A DNA stretch of 64,000 nucleotides from the NCBI RefSeq assembly GCF_963169125.1, contig NC_084799.1, positions 67,200,143 through 67,264,142 on the forward strand, read 5' to 3'. Below the pieces are notes generated by a model, which saw only the letters and a program-made list of their open reading frames with translations, was not told where the DNA came from and did not search any database. Position numbers and translations under genes: made by a program. The stretch comes from Humulus lupulus. Its lineage: Eukaryota; Streptophyta; Magnoliopsida; Rosales; Cannabaceae. Of the stretch, positions 59,946 through 64,000 are shown piece after piece. How positions within the stretch are numbered: position 1 is the stretch's first letter; each line of letters starts with the position of its first letter.

Positions 59946-62314
59946 ATGGCCGTAAATGATCAGAATGTTCCTGAAGAAAACTATCCACGACGCCCTGGGA
60001 AGCAGCCAATGATGAATCCAGAACCAGAAGAAAGAAGTGAGTCCTCCAATTCTCGAGGACCTCCGGCTCCCAAGGACGATGAGGACATGTATTATAATCT
60101 CGAGCAGTATGTCCCCATTGTGGAACTCGAAAATCGATAGTTAAGAAAATAGTTGGCTGAGGCCAAACAGCAGAACGAGGAGCTGGCCAGGTTAGCTGCG
60201 GAGGCGCAGGCTGCTCAGCCTCAACCTCCGCCTGAGAACCAAGCCCCACCTCCGCGGGACGTTCATGTTCCTCCGTACAGGCCTCGTGGGCGACCTCACA
60301 AAAACGCTGCCACAAGAAGAATGGAGCAACCTCCGCCACCGGCAGAGCAACCTGCTCTCTCGAGGTCCCGAAGAAACACCCGAGCTAGAGCTCCAGTTAA
60401 CTCAACCGCTGAGTTACCAGCTGAATCTGGGAATAACCGAGCCCCTGGAGAGGCTTGGACTCAGAATCCTGGTAACAGGCAGAATGTTACCGAGTTGGCC
60501 TAGGCGAACTCGAGATCATCCAGACCCCGAAATGGGTGGCAGCCACCGTCACCCATACGGTTCCTTCCATCGCCAATAATATATCCCTCACCGCCTCGGA
60601 GGAACACACAACTGACTCAGGGTGATAGGGAAAGGCGAGCTGGACGGAAGCAGGGGAATGGAGAAACGGCTAGAGAACGGAGAGGCACCCAGCCTATGAG
60701 AATCCAAATGTCTCGGTCTCGCACTGTAGAGACGAGGCAGCTTGAAAGGAATCCATCTCAAAACAATCATGCGACGAGCCTCACCAGTGACAACTCAGAG
60801 GATACCAGATCAGTCAGTATGTATGATCAAGGACGTAGAAATACTAAGAGCAAAAGGAACCACCCTGACTTGCAGAAACACCTAAACAAAATCGGGGTAG
60901 TGGCAATCCCTCGAACCCAGATCTGAGAGATCGCCTAAATGGGCGCAAGGATCCCCTACGAAGGCGCGAGCCTGGAATTGTGATCAATGATAACCAATTT
61001 CAGGTGAGACCCCTTGTGGACCCAGTTCAGGATAGAATTGACCAACTGGAAAAAGCATTACGGCTCTTACAGAATGAGCAAGGTCGGAATCGGGACGAAG
61101 ATTCTGATGAGGAGCTCGAACCATTCGCTCCCCACATTTCCAATACTTCGTTTCCTCAAGGGTTTCAGATTCCTCATGTCCCACCTTTTGAAGGGAAATC
61201 TGACCCGTATAGTCATTTGAGTACATTTAACACTATAATTAGAGCAAGTAATGTTGGTTACGAGCTCAGATGCATGTTATTTCCAGCATCGCTTACAGGA
61301 CCAGCGAAAAACTAGTTAGAAAAATATAAGAGACATTCAATCACTTCTTGGGATCAGTTGTCGAAAGATTTCAAGAAGCAGTTTAGAGCCATGATCAGGG
61401 TAAGACCCGAGGCATCGACCCTGACCAACGTCCGTCAATAACCAAATGAAACGTTGAAGAGCTACCTTACAAGATTCAATCTGGAAGTCGCCCGAGCTCG
61501 GGATGTAGACGACAGTGGTCATTTAATGGGCGTCCAAGCTGGGGTAATGCCGGGAAGTCCCCTCTGGGAAGATATGTCGAGGAAGCCTGTGAGGTCCTTA
61601 ACCGAGTTTAATCGACGAGCTCAGAGGTTTGTCAATGTAGAAGAGGTGAGGTCAACGCTGAATATGACCTCTCAGCCCATAACTACAATGATAAACGTAA
61701 ACTCTGCCTCGACCTCGGTGGACCTGTCAGCCTCGAAACCCCCTATCGAAAATCCTTCCAAAAGAAAGAAGAATGAAGGAAGTAACCCAAAGGCAGAAGG
61801 GGGAAAGAAGAAGAAAGGGGAAAGATACTTCTCTGTGTATAAGGTGTACACCGAGCTCAACGAGTCTCGGGAGAATATTTACCTGGCTAATGAAAACCAG
61901 GTCCCTTTCAGGCGTCCAGACCCCATGAGAAATCAAAAGTCCAAGAGAGACTCCAGTAAATACTGTCGATTTCACAGAGATACTGGGAACACTACTGATG
62001 AATGCAGGCAACTTAAGGACAAGATCGAAGGACTGATCTCGAGAGGATACTTCAGGCAGTATGTCAGGAACCAGAATAATAATCAGGCTTCTACCAGCCA
62101 GAGGACAACTGCGCTGCCGCCTGCTCAAAACAACAATTCCCGAGCTAGGGAAGAAGAGAGACCCCCTCCGATTGATGGAGAAGATGTGGTAACCATCTCG
62201 GGCATCCCTCACCTCGCAGGATCGGGCAAGAACTCCCAAAAGCGATATATGAACGAGCTAAAAACTGGGGACAGGTCCCCTTATGAACCCGAACCTAAAG
62301 CTCCAAAGTACTAA
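59946..62314 (+). pseudogene. gag: T2 gag
   Basis: It starts MAVNDQNVPEENYPRRPGKQ at 59946. An early stop (VELENR then stop, 60138-60140) and a second shortly after break an otherwise continuing frame with a coiled-coil part (KQQNEELARLAAEAQAAQ) and a Pro/Arg-rich part. Frame changes near 60500 and 60970 follow. The gag core (60980-61680) has IDQLEKALRLLQNEQ, PPFEGKSDPYSHLSTFNTII, a stop after TGPAKN, then WDQLSKDFKKQFRAMIRVRP, another stop, then LKSYLTRFNLEVARARDVDD and LTEFNRRAQRFVNVEE. The linker is Lys-rich (61760-61820). The CRFHRDTGNTTDECRQLKDK motif near 61965 replaces a classic CCHC knuckle, as in Tat elements. Confidence 0.9.
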
Positions 62315-62332
62315 AAGGTTGAATCTCAACCT

Positions 62333-63012
62333 ATGACCTTTACCGAGGATGATGCGTCCCATGTTCAGTTTCCTCACAACGACCCACTAGTCATCACTCA
62401 ACAGCTCGTGAACAAGAGGGTTCACCGAGTTCTCATTGATAATGGGAGCTCAGTGAACATTATCTATAAGGCCACCTTAGAAAAGATGGGACTCACGCTT
62501 CATGATCTAAAAGTTTGTGCAACGACGCTGTACGGTTTTTCAGGAGAAGGGATTGCCTGTATGGGACCATTGAACTCCCTGTGACCTTGGGAGACTACCT
62601 AGTCTCAGCAACCAAGATGATGGAGTTTATAGTAGTGGACCTGCCATTAGCCTACAGCATGCTGCTCGAGAGACCCGCTCCAGTAGGGCTGGGGGCACTC
62701 TCGTCCGTAAGGTATTTGGCCATCAAGTTCCTGACTTCTAGTGGCATCGGAACGCTGAAGGGAGACCAGTTAGCCGGAAGGGAATGCTATAGCATTTCCA
62801 TAAGAGGAAAGAAGCAGGTGAGCGCACAAACGCTCGTCGTTATTCAAACTAAGGACGGGATAGTCTTGGAGATAGATGAAGAGATCGTTCCAAGAGTGGA
62901 GGAAAGGGCTAATCTCAAACCATTGGAAGAGCTCGAAGAAATCAGGCTCGAAGAATCAGACCCCCTGAAGACGGTAAAGGTCGGGAAAAACCTCCATGAA
63001 GAAACCAAATAG
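62333..63012 (+). pseudogene. pol: T2 protease region
   Basis: It reads HNDPLVITQQLVNKRVHRVL then IDNGSSVNIIYKATLEKMGL. IDNGSS is the Tat form of the aspartic protease D-x-G-S motif and keeps the Asp. A one-base frame change near 62540-62584 leads to GTIELPVTLGDYLVSATKMM and FIVVDLPLAYSMLLERPAPV (family form: a Gly-Arg after LL). It ends in a stop at 63010-63012 before the RT frame. Such a protease would cut Gag-Pol. Confidence 0.85.
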
Positions 63013-64000
63013 CAATTAATTTGCTTTTTGAAGAAGAACCAGGACGTCTTCGCATGGTCACATTCGGACATGATATGGATAAGTCCAAATGTAGTGAGCC
63101 ACGCATTAAATATTGACAAAAGCTTCCCGCCGAAGCAACAAAAGCGAAGATTACTGGATGATGATAGGAAGAAGGCCCTTAAAGAGGAAGTCGACAGGTT
63201 AAAAGCAAACTGATTCATCAGGGACGCTTTTTATCCCAATTGGGTAGCCAACCCGGTGCTGGTCCCGAAGCCTAACGGGACGTGGTGAACCTGCATTGAC
63301 TACTCAGACCTTAATAAGGCCTATCCTAAGGACAGCTTCCCTTTACTGCGGATGGATCAGCTCGTGGATACCACGGTAGGGCATGGATTCATGTCATTCA
63401 TGGACGCCTATTCTGGATATAACCAGATTTCCATGCATGCCCCCGACCAAGAGCATACGAGCTTCATAATTGAGAAAGGGCTGTATTGTTATAACGTCAT
63501 GCCATTCAGGCTCAAGAATGCTGGAGCCACTTACCAACGGCTCGTGAACATGATGTTCTCCGAAAAAATAGGGAATAACATGGAAGTTTATGTTGATAAT
63601 ATGTTAGTTAAATCTCAACTTAACAATATCCATGGGGATGACCACGAAGAATGCTTTGCCGTGTTACGGAGATATAACATGAAACTTAACCCTCTGAAGT
63701 GCTCTTTCGGAGTATCTTCAGGAAAATTCGTGGGTTTCATTGTAAATGCTCGAGGAATAGAAGCTAACCCAGACAAAATCCAGGCTCTGATCGACATGCC
63801 TTCACCTCATAAACATAAGGATGTCCAAAGTTTGACTGGCAGGATGGCGGCATTAAGTAGGTTTATCTCAAAATCTACAGATCGTTGTCTTCCATTTTTC
63901 AACCTTTTGAGAGGAGGTAAGAAATTCGAATGGACGAAGGAGTGCGAGGTAGCCTTTCAAGAGCTCAATAAGCACCTTGCAGAACCCCCCATCTTTTCAA
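63013..64000 (+). pseudogene. pol: T2 reverse transcriptase (partial)
   Basis: One reading frame with a few stops: QDVFAWSHSDMIWISPNVVS, KKALKEEVDRLKAN, stop, FIRDAFYPNWVANPVLVPKP, NGTW, stop, TCIDYSDLNKAYPKDSFPLL, FMSFMDAYSGYNQISMHAPD, then CYNVMPFRLKNAGATYQRLV. The catalytic box reads YVDN at 63589-63600 instead of YVDD, which removes a metal-binding Asp. It continues through LKCSFGVSSGKFVGFIVNAR and LTGRMAALSRFISKSTDRCL toward RNase H at the window end. The stop in NGTW-stop fits a CGA to TGA change at a CpG. Confidence 0.92.

Larger units (their letters stand above)
59067..64000 (+). mobile_element. Tat-like Ty3/gypsy retrotransposon T2 (5' part, runs off window)
   Basis: 5' LTR 59067-59867, leader with TTTGGTGCTTTCATTTAGAG near 59900, gag from 59946, protease from about 62330, RT from about 63010 to the window end. 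The gag zinc-finger style (CRFHRDTGNTTDEC) and the order match the Tat lineage. Several in-frame stops show it is defective. The 3' half and 3' LTR lie beyond the window. Confidence 0.9.

Noticed and set aside
60153..60503. Independent host gene with a coiled coil and Pro/Arg-rich region
   Set aside because: It is the continuation of the T2 gag frame after two in-frame stops.

Overview
This window is intergenic-type nuclear DNA from a flowering plant, almost certainly a eudicot. It is AT-rich, consists mostly of transposable elements, and the only host-gene sequences are plant types (phytocalpain DEK1, ureide permease, a plant-type SSP4-like CTD phosphatase, NUP188, h-type thioredoxin). The species cannot be fixed from sequence alone. 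I find no intact host gene; every host-derived coding piece is a fragment or visibly broken. Boundaries and target-site duplications (TSDs) were read by eye.

Left flank (1-9.0 kb): a thioredoxin h pseudogene; a GC-rich ~150-bp tandem repeat; a CACTA terminus ending at 2228; an intron-bearing NUP188 fragment; a complete non-autonomous CACTA (4408-6708, TSD TTT) with strong hairpins; a second CACTA terminus ending at 7605; and a retrotransposon LTR-like repeat.

Central nest (9.0-54.3 kb): a degenerate Tat-like Ty3/gypsy element (T1, minus strand) has its 5' LTR split by a MITE and by a solo gypsy LTR (13772-53586). That solo LTR is split by a nearly complete minus-strand Ty3/gypsy element E-A (14755-52337, TSD AGAAT). 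E-A in turn holds: a CACTA in its left LTR (17028-20782, TSD GAG) with a Transposase-associated domain and a ULP1-like protease relic; a solo LTR (21341-30360, TSD CTAAT) that contains another LTR-type repeat (22232-28924, TSD GCAAT) that contains an L1-type LINE (22399-27210); a ~10-kb CACTA (32509-42572) carrying fragments of ureide permease, DEK1 and an SSP4-like CTD phosphatase; and a solo LTR (43095-47851, TSD GGAAG) holding a plus-strand gypsy fragment with its 3' LTR. The longest chain is six insertions deep.

Right flank (54.3-64 kb): AT-rich sequence, another CACTA terminus of the same family as the one at 2228, an unassigned stretch with exon-like pieces, an inverted copy of the LTR-like repeat at 7.6-9.0 kb, and the 5' part of a plus-strand Tat-like gypsy element (LTR, gag, protease, RT) that runs off the window.

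The notable biology is gene capture. Two CACTA termini sharing the same subterminal TAACACA/TGTGTTA repeats lie next to intron-containing host gene fragments (NUP188; UPS, DEK1 and SSP4-like), which fits DNA-level transduplication of exons by one CACTA family. I see no sign of a wholly new molecular system; the new material is the mosaic elements and their hairpin and palindromic parts.
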